Below are positions 32,931 to 41,410 of a stretch of DNA of 54,204 bases, piece by piece. Source of the stretch: JAYVJH01 sp043777595 (GTDB lineage: Bacteria > Bacteroidota > Bacteroidia > Cytophagales > Spirosomataceae). Both the position numbers and the translations under genes were made by a program. The notes under the pieces were generated by a model, which was not told the origin of the DNA, made no database searches, and saw nothing but the letters and a program-made list of their open reading frames with translations. The stretch covers positions 1 to 54,204 of the forward strand of contig JAYWHT010000039.1 in the NCBI GenBank assembly GCA_043777595.1, given 5' to 3'. Every line of letters starts with the position of its first letter. Position 1 is the stretch's first letter.

Positions 32931-35405
32931 ATGAAAAAATTACTCTTACTTTTATTATGGTCGGCAATGGCTACCGCACAAAACACTACGGGCTATCAAA
33001 TGCCACCTAAACCATTGGCTGATTTGGTGCTGGCCGCTCCCACACCCACAGTGAGCGTGGACAGTAAAAGCAAACATATGCTCATCATGGAGCGCAACAC
33101 GGCTACCTCGACCGTGGCCGAACTCTCGCAGCCTGAATTGCGGCTGGCGGGGCTTCGTATCAATCCTACCACCAACGGCCCCAGCCGTGCGGCGTATATC
33201 AATAACCTCAAACTCAAAAAAGTAGCGGCTGATGCACCCGAAATAGCTGTAACGGGTTTGCCTGCCAATGCTCAAATTTCAAATATTCAGTGGTCGCCCG
33301 ATGACAGTAAGATTGGTTTTACTATCACCACCAGCGGTACGATTGAACTCTATGTGATTGAAGTAGCCACCGCCACAGCCCGAAAAGTAAGCAATTTGGC
33401 ACTCAATGCCGTTTTGGGGTTGCCTTATCAATGGTTGTCCGACAATCAGTCGTTTGTGGTGCGGGCCATTGCTACCGAGCGAGGTGCTGCACCCCAGATT
33501 AGTCGTGTACCAACTGGGCCTACGCTTCAAGAAAATCTGGGTACAAAAGCCCAAGCGGCCACCTATCAAGATTTGCTCAAAAACCCCAGCGACGAACAAC
33601 TATTTGAATACTACGCCACAGCTCAAGCCATGAAAGTAAACTTAGACGGAACGGCGCAGAAAATTGGTAGCGTGGGTATTGTGGCAACGGCTACGCCCTC
33701 GCCCGACGGCAAATATGTGTTGATAGAAACCGTCCATCGTCCGTTTTCTTATTTGGTTACGGTCAATCGGTTTCCGAGCAAAATAGACATTTTTGAAAGC
33801 AGTGGTAGTTTTATTAAGACCTTGACCGATAACCCGTTGCAAGAAAACGTGCCGTGGGGTCCAGATGCTGTGCCAACAGGCCAACGCAACCACGACTGGC
33901 GCAGCGATGCACCAGCTACCGTATATTGGGTAGAAGCACTCGACGGCGGCGACCCCAAACGCAAAACTGACACTCGTGATGTAGTTTTGATGCTTAACGC
34001 ACCTTTCAATAGTACTCCGCAGACTGTTTATACGGCCATGTATCGATTTGGGGGTGTAACTTGGGGCAACGACCAAACGGCTCTGTTTTCGGAACGCTGG
34101 TATAGTAGTCGTAAAACGCTGACCAAACTCGTCAATCCAAGTAGCCCAGCCAATGCAGTTGTGCTTTTTGACCGTTCGTCGGAAGACCGCTACAATAATC
34201 CAGGCACGCCCGAATTGACAAAAAACGGCTACGGACAGCAAGTGCTGGACATAAGTCCTAATAACGAAATTTATATGACAGGCCAAGGTGCATCAGCCGA
34301 TGGCGACCGCCCTTTTGTAGATTTGTACAGCCTCACTACCAAACAAGCCCAGAGACTGTGGCGGTCGGAAGCACCTTATTTTGAACGCCCCATCGCTATT
34401 TTGGACGCCGCCAAGGGTTTGATTTTGACCAGTAGGGAGTCGCCCGAAGAGCAGCCCAATTATTTTATTAGAAATCTAAAACCAAACCCAAAAAAAGGAA
34501 AGAAACCTGCCGAAAACCCTTTGACTCAACTCACCGATTTTCCGCACCCGTACCCGCAGTTCAAGGGTATTCAGAAACAACAACTTCGCTACAAACGCTC
34601 TGACGGTGTGGACCTGACGGCTACGCTTTTGTTGCCACCCAATTATAAAAAAGAAAACGGGCCACTGCCGACGTTTTTGTGGGCTTACCCTGCCGAGTTC
34701 AAGAGTGCCGCTGCTGCCAGCCAAGTAAGTGGCTCGCCTTATAGTTTCAATCGTATAAGCTACTGGACGGGGGCGGCTTTTGCTACAATGGGCTACGCTG
34801 TTTTAGAAAATGCGTCGATTCCGATTGTGGGCGAAGGCGACAAAGAACCCAACGATACGTATGTGGAGCAGCTCGTGGCAAGTGCCAAAGCAGCCATTGA
34901 TGAAGGCGTGCGCTTGGGTGTAACCGATGCCAGCCGTGTGGGTGTAGGCGGACATTCGTATGGGGCATTTATGACTGCCAACTTATTGTCTCACAGCAAC
35001 CTGTTTAGAGCGGGTATTGCTCGTTCGGGTGCTTACAACCGTACACTCACTCCCTTTGGTTTTCAGAACGAGCAACGTACTTATTGGCAAGCCCCAGAGG
35101 TATATAACAAAATGTCGCCTTTTATGAATGTCGATAAAGTCAAAACGCCGTTGTTGCTCACCCATGGCGAGGCCGACAACAACACGGGTACGTTTCCGAT
35201 TCAGTCAGAACGCTACTACAACGCCCTCAAAGGCATGGGTGCAACCACCAAACTCGTTACGTTTCCATACGAAAGCCACGGCTACACGGCCAAAGAATCG
35301 TTGCTACATTTGCTTTATGAAATGAACGGTTGGCTCGACAAATATGTAAAAAATGCACCCACTTTGCCAGGCAATTCGACAGGAAAATTGGGGAGCGATA
35401 AGTGA
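32931..35405 (+). CDS. S9 family prolyl oligopeptidase, glutamyl endopeptidase (CGEP)-like, exported
   Basis: This 824-residue serine peptidase has a signal peptide (KLLLLLLWSAMATAQN). A long beta-propeller region fills residues about 60-560. The alpha/beta hydrolase domain has VGGHSYGAFMTANLLSH (Ser nucleophile) near 680, an Asp in GEADNNTGTFP and the His in YESHGYTAKES. The layout and the FDRSSEDRYNNPG motif match the plastid glutamyl endopeptidase (CGEP)/S9D group common in Cytophagales. It probably degrades peptides in the periplasm or outside. The gene is followed by a 13-bp terminator stem. Confidence 0.9.
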   Translation: MKKLLLLLLWSAMATAQNTTGYQMPPKPLADLVLAAPTPTVSVDSKSKHMLIMERNTATSTVAELSQPELRLAGLRINPTTNGPSRAAYINNLKLKKVAADAPEIAVTGLPANAQISNIQWSPDDSKIGFTITTSGTIELYVIEVATATARKVSNLALNAVLGLPYQWLSDNQSFVVRAIATERGAAPQISRVPTGPTLQENLGTKAQAATYQDLLKNPSDEQLFEYYATAQAMKVNLDGTAQKIGSVGIVATATPSPDGKYVLIETVHRPFSYLVTVNRFPSKIDIFESSGSFIKTLTDNPLQENVPWGPDAVPTGQRNHDWRSDAPATVYWVEALDGGDPKRKTDTRDVVLMLNAPFNSTPQTVYTAMYRFGGVTWGNDQTALFSERWYSSRKTLTKLVNPSSPANAVVLFDRSSEDRYNNPGTPELTKNGYGQQVLDISPNNEIYMTGQGASADGDRPFVDLYSLTTKQAQRLWRSEAPYFERPIAILDAAKGLILTSRESPEEQPNYFIRNLKPNPKKGKKPAENPLTQLTDFPHPYPQFKGIQKQQLRYKRSDGVDLTATLLLPPNYKKENGPLPTFLWAYPAEFKSAAAASQVSGSPYSFNRISYWTGAAFATMGYAVLENASIPIVGEGDKEPNDTYVEQLVASAKAAIDEGVRLGVTDASRVGVGGHSYGAFMTANLLSHSNLFRAGIARSGAYNRTLTPFGFQNEQRTYWQAPEVYNKMSPFMNVDKVKTPLLLTHGEADNNTGTFPIQSERYYNALKGMGATTKLVTFPYESHGYTAKESLLHLLYEMNGWLDKYVKNAPTLPGNSTGKLGSDK

Positions 35406-35428
35406 TATTAGTGGATTATTGCAATACG

Positions 35429-35460
35429 AAAGCCGATTGAGAATAGCCTCAATCGGCTTT
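35429..35460 (+). terminator. Terminator of the S9 peptidase gene
   Basis: AAAGCCGATTGAG (35429-35441) pairs perfectly with CTCAATCGGCTTT (35448-35460) around a 6-nt loop, a short distance after the stop codon. Confidence 0.75.
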
Positions 35461-35575
35461 GTAAATTCAAGTGGTTTACTATGAGACAATGTTAGTAGCA
35501 ATACAAAATACCTTATTCCAACATATTCGTGGACAATTTAACGACTTTTCTAACTAACTTCACAAACATTTTTAG

Positions 35576-35583
35576 TACCTTTG
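35576..35583 (+). promoter_or_regulatory. -7 box (TACCTTTG) of the restriction-modification operon
   Basis: An exact TAnnTTTG 23 bases upstream of the endonuclease ATG. A -33 TTG is not evident. Confidence 0.5.
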
Positions 35584-35606
35584 ACTTCAGTAATTTGACA
35601 AAATAA

Positions 35607-36461
35607 ATGAGTAAAATAATATCGGATAAAGCAATAAAAAGGCGAGAGTTTTGGATTGAAGAAATCCGAAAATTGAGTGGCAACTTTGGCAACGACACCG
35701 AAAAATTAGAAAGAGAATTAGAAGCCGAAGCAAAGAAAAACGGTATTTCTTCGCTAATTGACCATTTGCGACTTTGTGGTAACATTCCTGAAAGCTATGG
35801 ACATGACACAAGCGAAGAAAAATTATACTCAAAATATACAGACTGTTTGCTTTCTTTGGCTTACACTTCATTAGGGCTGAAAAGTTTAGTGTTAAAAGAA
35901 AGAGCAGATGCCGCAGACGTTGAAGCATTTGCAAAAGATTATAGTTTTGTGGCAGATGCAAAAGCATTTAGACTAAGCCGAACAGCCAAAAATCAAAAAG
36001 ACTTCAAAGTTCAAGCAATGCACGGTTGGAAACGTGGCAAACCTTATGCAATGGTTGTTTGTCCAATTTACCAACTTCCAACTTCTTCAAGCCAAATTTA
36101 CCAACAAGCGACAACTCAAAATGTTTGTATTTTCACCTATTCACATCTTGCGTTACTTCTTTCGTACTCGGAAGTAGAAGGACAACCAAAAGCACAACAA
36201 CTTTTGAAGAAAATATTTGAAACAATTCAAGCACTCAACCCTTCAAAAAATGCGACCGATTATTGGTTAGCAATCAACAAAACAATACTGGCTTTTTCAA
36301 AGAAAATTCCAAACCTTTGGATTATAGAAAAAATGGCATCTGCTGAAGCCGAACAAATAGAAAAAAATATTTTTTTAACCTATAAAGCGAAGAAAAGAGA
36401 ATACCAAGTCCGCTATTCTTTAAACCAAAATGAAAACTTTACAGAAAGGGTGGCATTATAA
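35607..36461 (+). CDS. HindIII-type type II restriction endonuclease (recognition AAGCTT)
   Basis: This 284-residue protein matches R.HindIII in the segment VADAKAFRLSRTAKNQKDF, which is nearly identical to the H. influenzae enzyme as I recall it. The catalytic set E98, D117 and K119 lines up with HindIII E86, D108 and K110. The N-terminal TSEEKLYSKYTDCLLSLAY and central QLPTSSSQIYQQATTQNVC also correspond. It should cut A^AGCTT. It is first in an operon with an HKD-nuclease gene and a DNA methyltransferase. Codons are A/T-rich relative to flanking genes, suggesting horizontal transfer. The next gene overlaps its 3' end by 32 bases. Confidence 0.9.
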   Translation: MSKIISDKAIKRREFWIEEIRKLSGNFGNDTEKLERELEAEAKKNGISSLIDHLRLCGNIPESYGHDTSEEKLYSKYTDCLLSLAYTSLGLKSLVLKERADAADVEAFAKDYSFVADAKAFRLSRTAKNQKDFKVQAMHGWKRGKPYAMVVCPIYQLPTSSSQIYQQATTQNVCIFTYSHLALLLSYSEVEGQPKAQQLLKKIFETIQALNPSKNATDYWLAINKTILAFSKKIPNLWIIEKMASAEAEQIEKNIFLTYKAKKREYQVRYSLNQNENFTERVAL

Positions 36462-37290
36462 TCTTAATGAAGTTTTTCAAAGTGCAAATCAAGAGCTTGT
36501 CATTTCAAGCCCCTATATTTCTGACGTTGGTGCTAAATTTTTAATTGATAATGTTTCAGATGATTTTAAAGAAAATGGAACTCTAAAATTCGTTTCGGAT
36601 TTATCACCTAAAAATATATATCAAGGCTCAACAGACCCTAATTCCTTCAAGTTACTTTTTAATTCAATAAATTCTATACAATTATTTCATCTTCCAAGAC
36701 TTCACGCAAAAGTGTATTTAAGTGATAGGAATAAAGCAATCATTACGTCAGGAAATTTGACAGCAGGTGGTTTGTATAATAATTTTGAATACGGTATTTT
36801 TGTGGATGATGAAATTAACATCAATCTTATCAAAAACGATTTACTTAATTATGGAAATCTTGGTGCAACAATCAATTATGATGAAATAAAAATCTATTGC
36901 TCGATTTCAGAAGAAATCAAACTTCTTTATAAGCAAAAGGAAAAATCTTCAAAGAAAGAATTTGAAAGTAAATTTAAAATAGCAGTAGAAAAAGCAGATA
37001 CAGAACTAATAAAAGCAAAAATAGGTTCGGGAGCTTTACATTCAGTATTTGAAAAAACAATTTATTATTTGCTTCAAAAAAATATTTCACTTACAACATC
37101 ATCTATAAACGAACAGGTGGCAGATATTCATCCAGATTTATGTGATAATAATGTTGATAGAGTTATTAATGGTATTCGCTTTGGAAAAAAATGGAAACAC
37201 GCTGTAAGAACAGCCCAACAAAATTTAAAGAAAAAAGGGTTTATTAATTTAGATATTGGGAATTGGAGATTAATGAAATCAAATCATTGA
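36430..37290 (+). CDS. HKD (phospholipase D-like) nuclease with winged-helix C-terminus, inside the R-M operon
   Basis: This 286-residue protein has one HKD motif: H92, K94 and D99 (HAKVYLSDRNKAIITSGNLT), with SSPYIS upstream, as in PLD-superfamily phosphodiesterases including BfiI-type and NgoFVII-type nucleases. The C-terminal 70 residues (VDRVINGIRFGKKWKHAVRT, then a KKKGFINLDIGNWRL tail) look like a winged-helix or Mrr_N-type DNA-binding domain. A single HKD implies a dimeric active site. It starts 32 bases inside the endonuclease gene and ends 19 bases before the methyltransferase ATG, so the three are clearly coupled. Its role alongside a HindIII-type pair is unknown. Confidence 0.8.
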   Translation: MKTLQKGWHYNLNEVFQSANQELVISSPYISDVGAKFLIDNVSDDFKENGTLKFVSDLSPKNIYQGSTDPNSFKLLFNSINSIQLFHLPRLHAKVYLSDRNKAIITSGNLTAGGLYNNFEYGIFVDDEININLIKNDLLNYGNLGATINYDEIKIYCSISEEIKLLYKQKEKSSKKEFESKFKIAVEKADTELIKAKIGSGALHSVFEKTIYYLLQKNISLTTSSINEQVADIHPDLCDNNVDRVINGIRFGKKWKHAVRTAQQNLKKKGFINLDIGNWRLMKSNH

Positions 37291-37309
37291 AGGCAACTGT
37301 GTTGAAGTA

Positions 37310-38122
37310 ATGAGAAAATTTGATAATGAGGTTATTGATTTAACAGTAACTTCGCCACCTTACGACAATTTGAGAAATTATAAAGGTTTTGATTTTCTAT
37401 TTGAAGATATAGCCAAAGAATTATATAGAGTTACCAAACAGGGCGGTGTAGTTGTTTGGGTTGTAAACGATGCAACAATTGAAGGAAGCGAAACAGGAAC
37501 AAGTTTTAGTCAAGCACTATATTTTAGAGAAATTGGCTTTAATCTTCATGACACAATGATTTTTCGTAAGACAAATCCAATTCCTCAAATTTATCGCAAA
37601 CGCTATAATAATGAATTTGAATTTATGTTTGTTTTCAGTAAGGGTGTTGTGAAAACGCACAAACCTTTGATGGTGGACTGTATGCACGCAGGCTTAGAAT
37701 TGAACGGAACGACCTACAAAAATTTCTCGAAAAATGAGCAAGTAAGAGAAAAATTGGCAAATCCAGTAAAAGACAAAAAAATAAAAGGAAATATATGGGA
37801 GTATGTGGTAGGTAAAAAATTAGAAGACCAAGAAGCAAAAGGACACCCAGCACCATTTCCTTGTGAACTTGTGAGAGACCACATAAAATCTTGGACAAAT
37901 CAGGGCGACATCGTTTTTGACCCAATGAGTGGAAGTGGTACAACTGCCAGAGTGGCTTGCGAAATGGGCAGACAATATATTGGAATAGATATTAGCAACG
38001 AATATTGCGAAATGGCAAGAAAACGAGTTAGACAAATTGAAAATACCCCGACATTGTTTTTTGCAGGAGAACCACAAGCAGAGTATGTTGGCGAAACCGA
38101 AAATGCACTGCCACTAACATAG
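37310..38122 (+). CDS. HindIII-type DNA adenine methyltransferase (beta class)
   Basis: This is a 270-residue N6-adenine methyltransferase with beta-class motif order. Motif IV is TSPPYDNL at residues 14-21, then the target-recognition part, then the AdoMet site DPMSGSGTTARVACEMGRQY near 200-225. It should protect the cognate AAGCTT sites. The family normally begins G-(N/D)-C about 25 residues before TSPPY. That segment (IIEGNCVEVM) is present in frame directly upstream back to a TGA at 37274-37276, but no ATG, GTG or TTG precedes it. So either the protein starts short at 37310 or the native start was lost or is read through a frameshift near 37273. Confidence 0.88.
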   Translation: MRKFDNEVIDLTVTSPPYDNLRNYKGFDFLFEDIAKELYRVTKQGGVVVWVVNDATIEGSETGTSFSQALYFREIGFNLHDTMIFRKTNPIPQIYRKRYNNEFEFMFVFSKGVVKTHKPLMVDCMHAGLELNGTTYKNFSKNEQVREKLANPVKDKKIKGNIWEYVVGKKLEDQEAKGHPAPFPCELVRDHIKSWTNQGDIVFDPMSGSGTTARVACEMGRQYIGIDISNEYCEMARKRVRQIENTPTLFFAGEPQAEYVGETENALPLT

Positions 38123-38349
38123 TATCGGTTTGCTGATGAGATTATAAAAAATACTGACTTAAGTAATTTAAAATCAGTATGTTAATCAATATTTATGTTA
38201 TCTGACAGAACTTTATAAAGTATCTGGAAGTGATTAAATATTGGAAATGTACTCGCTGGACTTTCAGGTAAAAATTTTTAAATTTCACTTCATCATAAAT
38301 CCCTTTCTGTTTTTGAGCCTCTCCACTTATTGTCAGTTTGGACTTAGCT

Positions 38350-39315
38350 TTAAAATCGTTGCACAATCAACAGATACAACGGCATTCCAATTGTGATATT
38401 TACAGGAAAAGTAACGGCAAGAGCCATTGGTAAATATAGCCCAGGATTGGCTTGTGGGACTGTGATTTTCATGGCCGCAGGAACGGCAATGTACGAAGCA
38501 CTGGCAGCCAGCACTGCAAAAACAAACCGGTTGGCTATGTCAGTAGTTACCAGACTGCTCAATACCGCAACAACGCAGCCATTGATTAAAGGAACAGCAA
38601 CGGCGAAGGCAAGGGGAAAAAACCCAGCCGAAAAAAAAGATTTAAGTTTTCGACCGCTGATTATACCCATATCCAATAGAAAAATAGCCAGAAAGCCCTT
38701 AAAAATATCGTTAGTAAACGGCTTGATTCCTTCTGCCTGCTTGGTACTGGCTACCAACCCAATAACCAAACTTCCCAAAATTAACAATACACTACCGTTG
38801 GTCAATGAATGTTTTATGACAGATGTAAGACTTACCTTTCCGATGGCTTGTTCTTTGTCGTATATTGATATAAGTACCAATCCAATAACTATCGCTGGCG
38901 ACTCCATGAGCGCCATCACTGCCACCATGTAGCCACGAAGGCTTAATTGTTGGGCATCAAGAAACGATACTGCCGTTACAAATGTAACCGCACTCACTGA
39001 GCCATAAGCTGCCGCTATTGCGCCCGCATCATAAATTCCCAATTTTTGTTTCAGTATAAAAAAAGTGTAAATCGGAATTGCTATTGAAATACATATCCCA
39101 AAAACCATACACCAAGCAATTTCGCTTGAAAACACTTCGTGAGAAAGCTCTTGGCCACCCTTGAAACCAATAGCAAACAACAGATATAGCGATATAAATT
39201 TGGACGAATTAGGGGGTATTTCTAAGTCACTTTTTAGATAAACAGCAACAATACCAAGTACAAAAAAAAGTAGGGCAGGGTTTGTGAGGTTTTCAAGGAG
39301 CAGATTAAAGTTCAT
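38350..39315 (-). CDS. sbtA: SbtA-like sodium-dependent bicarbonate transporter
   Basis: This 321-residue protein has about ten membrane segments and the SbtA family style: FVLGIVAVYLKSDLEIP at the N-terminus, LLFAIGFKGGQEL (the G-x-GG helix), AYGSVSAVTFVTAVSFLDA and ALMESPAIVIGLVL in the first half, and a mirrored ASYIAVPAAMKITVPQANPG in the second. SbtA takes up bicarbonate with sodium. It follows the carbonic anhydrase gene by 17 bases in the same operon, which strongly supports a role in inorganic carbon supply, here in a presumed heterotroph. No separate SbtB regulator is visible. Confidence 0.85.
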   Translation of the reverse strand: MNFNLLLENLTNPALLFFVLGIVAVYLKSDLEIPPNSSKFISLYLLFAIGFKGGQELSHEVFSSEIAWCMVFGICISIAIPIYTFFILKQKLGIYDAGAIAAAYGSVSAVTFVTAVSFLDAQQLSLRGYMVAVMALMESPAIVIGLVLISIYDKEQAIGKVSLTSVIKHSLTNGSVLLILGSLVIGLVASTKQAEGIKPFTNDIFKGFLAIFLLDMGIISGRKLKSFFSAGFFPLAFAVAVPLINGCVVAVLSSLVTTDIANRFVFAVLAASASYIAVPAAMKITVPQANPGLYLPMALAVTFPVNITIGMPLYLLIVQRF

Positions 39316-39332
39316 GTTGTTTTAGATAAATT

Positions 39333-40082
39333 TTAGTTGATAAATTGTAATTCGCCCGTTCGTAGAGTATAAAATGCCCCAACGATTTTTATTTCCCCTT
39401 TTTCTTCCATTGTTCTCAATATTTCACTCTTTTTTCTGATTTGGGCAAGGGTATGCCTTACGTTATTTTGCGACACAAACTTTACAAAGGCTTCGTTCAT
39501 TGATGTTTTTTCGCCCTCAAAACCCTTGCTCATAGCTACCGCAGGTTTTATATTTGCCAACATAGCCGTTATATTTCCTAATTGTACGTTATCGATAGCA
39601 CCCTTGACAGCTCCGCAATGCTGATGCCCCATTACTATAATTAGCTTTGCACCAGCTACTTTACAGGCAAATTCCATACTCCCCAAAAGGTCGGTATTTA
39701 CAAAGTTTCCGGCTACTCTTCCTACAAATACATCACCTATACCTTGGTCAAATACATCTTCGACAGGTACTCTGCTATCCAAACAACTCAGTACCATTGC
39801 CTTAGGAAACTGACCACCAGTAGCCGCTTTCCTGATTTCTTCGGAGTGCGCTCGTTGTGTAACGTTACCACTTTTGTAACGTTCATTTCCTGCCTTAAAC
39901 TCCTGCAAAACTTGCTCGGGTGTTAAAGAATCTTGCTCGGCTTTTGTCATAACATGTTTGTTTGGGTAGCCTACTGCCGAAGAATCTGAATGTTTATTTT
40001 CTTTTTTAGAACCCCACTGGCAAGCCCCCAGCCAACAGACGACCATCACAGCTACAATAACTTGTTTGAGTTGTTTTTTCAT
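39333..40082 (-). CDS. Beta-class carbonic anhydrase, lipoprotein
   Basis: This 249-residue protein has a lipoprotein signal (VVCWLGACQW, lipobox LGAC) and a complete beta-carbonic anhydrase domain. The zinc ligands lie in SCLDSRVP (Cys with the partner Asp and Arg) and GHQHCGAVKGA (His and Cys). The enzyme interconverts CO2 and bicarbonate. Being anchored outside the inner membrane, it would act in the periplasm and feed bicarbonate to the SbtA-like transporter encoded 17 bases downstream. It is divergent from a LysR regulator across 89 bases. Confidence 0.92.
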   Translation of the reverse strand: MKKQLKQVIVAVMVVCWLGACQWGSKKENKHSDSSAVGYPNKHVMTKAEQDSLTPEQVLQEFKAGNERYKSGNVTQRAHSEEIRKAATGGQFPKAMVLSCLDSRVPVEDVFDQGIGDVFVGRVAGNFVNTDLLGSMEFACKVAGAKLIIVMGHQHCGAVKGAIDNVQLGNITAMLANIKPAVAMSKGFEGEKTSMNEAFVKFVSQNNVRHTLAQIRKKSEILRTMEEKGEIKIVGAFYTLRTGELQFIN

Positions 40083-40126
40083 TGGTTTGATTAGTTTGAT
40101 TTGTGCAAAATTGAGATTTTTAATTC

Positions 40127-40147
40127 ATAAATTTTTATTTATATTTG
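40127..40147 (+). promoter_or_regulatory. -7 box and candidate LysR operator between carbonic anhydrase and regulator genes
   Basis: TATATTTG (40140-40147) is an exact -7 box for the regulator gene. ATAAAT-TTTT-ATTTAT (40127-40142) is a 6-bp palindrome overlapping it, a plausible autoregulatory site. It is AT-rich, so it could occur by chance. Confidence 0.4.
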
Positions 40148-40171
40148 TAATGTAAACCATAAAAATATATT

Positions 40172-41095
40172 ATGAACTATACACTCAATCAATTACAAAT
40201 ATTTCTAAAAGTTGTCAAAGCAGAAAGTGTAACAAAAGCCTCACAGGAGTTGCATCTTACGCAGCCAGCGGTTTCTATTCAGCTCAAAAATTTTCAAGAA
40301 CAGTTTGATATTGCACTGACGGAAGTAGTAGGCCGAAAAATTTATATAACTGAATTTGGGCGTGAAATTGCCGAAGCAGCCGAAAAAATAATCAATCAAG
40401 TACATGCCATCAACAACAAGACACTGGCCTACAAAGGCCAAATGACAGGCAGACTAAAGATTTCGATAGTATCGACTGGCAAATATGTAATGCCGTTTTT
40501 TTTGACCGATTTCATACAAAAACACTCGGGTATTGAACTGTTGATGGACGTAACCAATAAAAATAAAGTGGTGGAAAGTTTAGAAAAAAATGAAGTTGAT
40601 TTTGCGCTCGTTTCTATATTGCCTACTAAACTCAACGTTCAAAAATTAGACTTACTTCAAAACAAATTGTACTTGGTAGGAAACACCAAAACAAAGTTTA
40701 GAAAAGGAACTCACACAAAAGATATTTTTAATGAATTGCCTTTGATTTTTAGAGAAAAAGGTTCGGGAACAAGGCAAACAATGGAAAATTTTATTGACGA
40801 AAATAGTATTTCAGTCTTAAAAAAAATGGAACTCACCTCCAACGAAGCCATCAAACAGGCTATATTGGCAGGTTTGGGATATTCGATTATGCCATTGATA
40901 GGAATCAAAAGCGAATTGCAAAACGATGAGCTGGAAATAATAGCAGTAAAAGGACTACCCATCAAAACAATGTGGAGTTTGATATGGCTGGAAGGAAAAA
41001 AACACTCGCCCGTCTGTATTTCATTTTTGGACTATCTAAAAAAAGAAAAGGACAGTATCGTTCAAGATAAATTTGAATGGTCTGAGACGTATTAG
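40172..41095 (+). CDS. LysR family transcriptional regulator (CbbR/CysB-like)
   Basis: This is a 307-residue LysR regulator. The N-terminal winged helix-turn-helix reads FLKVVKAESVTKASQELHLT, then QPAVSIQLKNFQEQF. The effector domain follows from about residue 90, with VDFALVSILP, GSGTRQTMENFIDE and ILAGLGYSIMPLIGI, as in CbbR and CysB. It diverges from the carbonic anhydrase/SbtA operon, so it likely controls carbon-uptake genes in response to a metabolite. This is inferred from position. Confidence 0.92.
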   Translation: MNYTLNQLQIFLKVVKAESVTKASQELHLTQPAVSIQLKNFQEQFDIALTEVVGRKIYITEFGREIAEAAEKIINQVHAINNKTLAYKGQMTGRLKISIVSTGKYVMPFFLTDFIQKHSGIELLMDVTNKNKVVESLEKNEVDFALVSILPTKLNVQKLDLLQNKLYLVGNTKTKFRKGTHTKDIFNELPLIFREKGSGTRQTMENFIDENSISVLKKMELTSNEAIKQAILAGLGYSIMPLIGIKSELQNDELEIIAVKGLPIKTMWSLIWLEGKKHSPVCISFLDYLKKEKDSIVQDKFEWSETY

Positions 41096-41102
41096 TTTTT
41101 AA

Positions 41103-41291
41103 GATAATGGTCTTATAATCAATTACTTAGCAAACAGCATTTTCATTGGCACAGATTTGGAGATCGCCAGGACACTTCCAGATGCAGGCGTTACGCCCCA
41201 TGTTTTTGTGAAGCCTAACATCAAAGATGTTGCATATGGCATTGATACTGAAATAGAAGCCGTAAAAAAGCTGATTTTAAGTAAAAGATAA
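41103..41291 (+). pseudogene. Remnant of a C-terminal S41 (tail-specific) peptidase segment
   Basis: Within the 315-base gap after the LysR gene a frame of 62 codons without a start reads FIGTDLEIARTLPDAGVTPH, then VFVKPNIKDVAYGIDTE, closing at a TAA. This looks like the end of S41 family peptidases (G-x-x-LE-x(n)-GV-x-P-x-(V/I)-x-V followed by a D-x-x-(L/I/E)-x-x-A helix). No upstream part of a peptidase exists, so it is a degraded relic. The rest of the gap (41292-41410) shows nothing coding. Confidence 0.45.
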
Positions 41292-41410
41292 GCCTAAAAA
41301 GTAATTTGTTCAAAACTTATAACAGACCTAAGCCGTTACATAACTGTTGAGTGGGTTAGTACAAAAAAATAAACAACCCAGACAGAGTGATTTATTAAAA
41401 TAACGATGCA

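Noticed and set aside
33642..34286. 214-codon minus-strand frame inside the S9 peptidase gene
   Set aside because: It is antisense to a strongly supported signal-peptide-bearing peptidase and has unnatural Thr/Arg/Ile-rich composition.
38393..38932. 179-codon plus-strand frame across the SbtA-like gene
   Set aside because: It is a mirror of the transporter's hydrophobic codons; the minus-strand protein has clear SbtA motifs.
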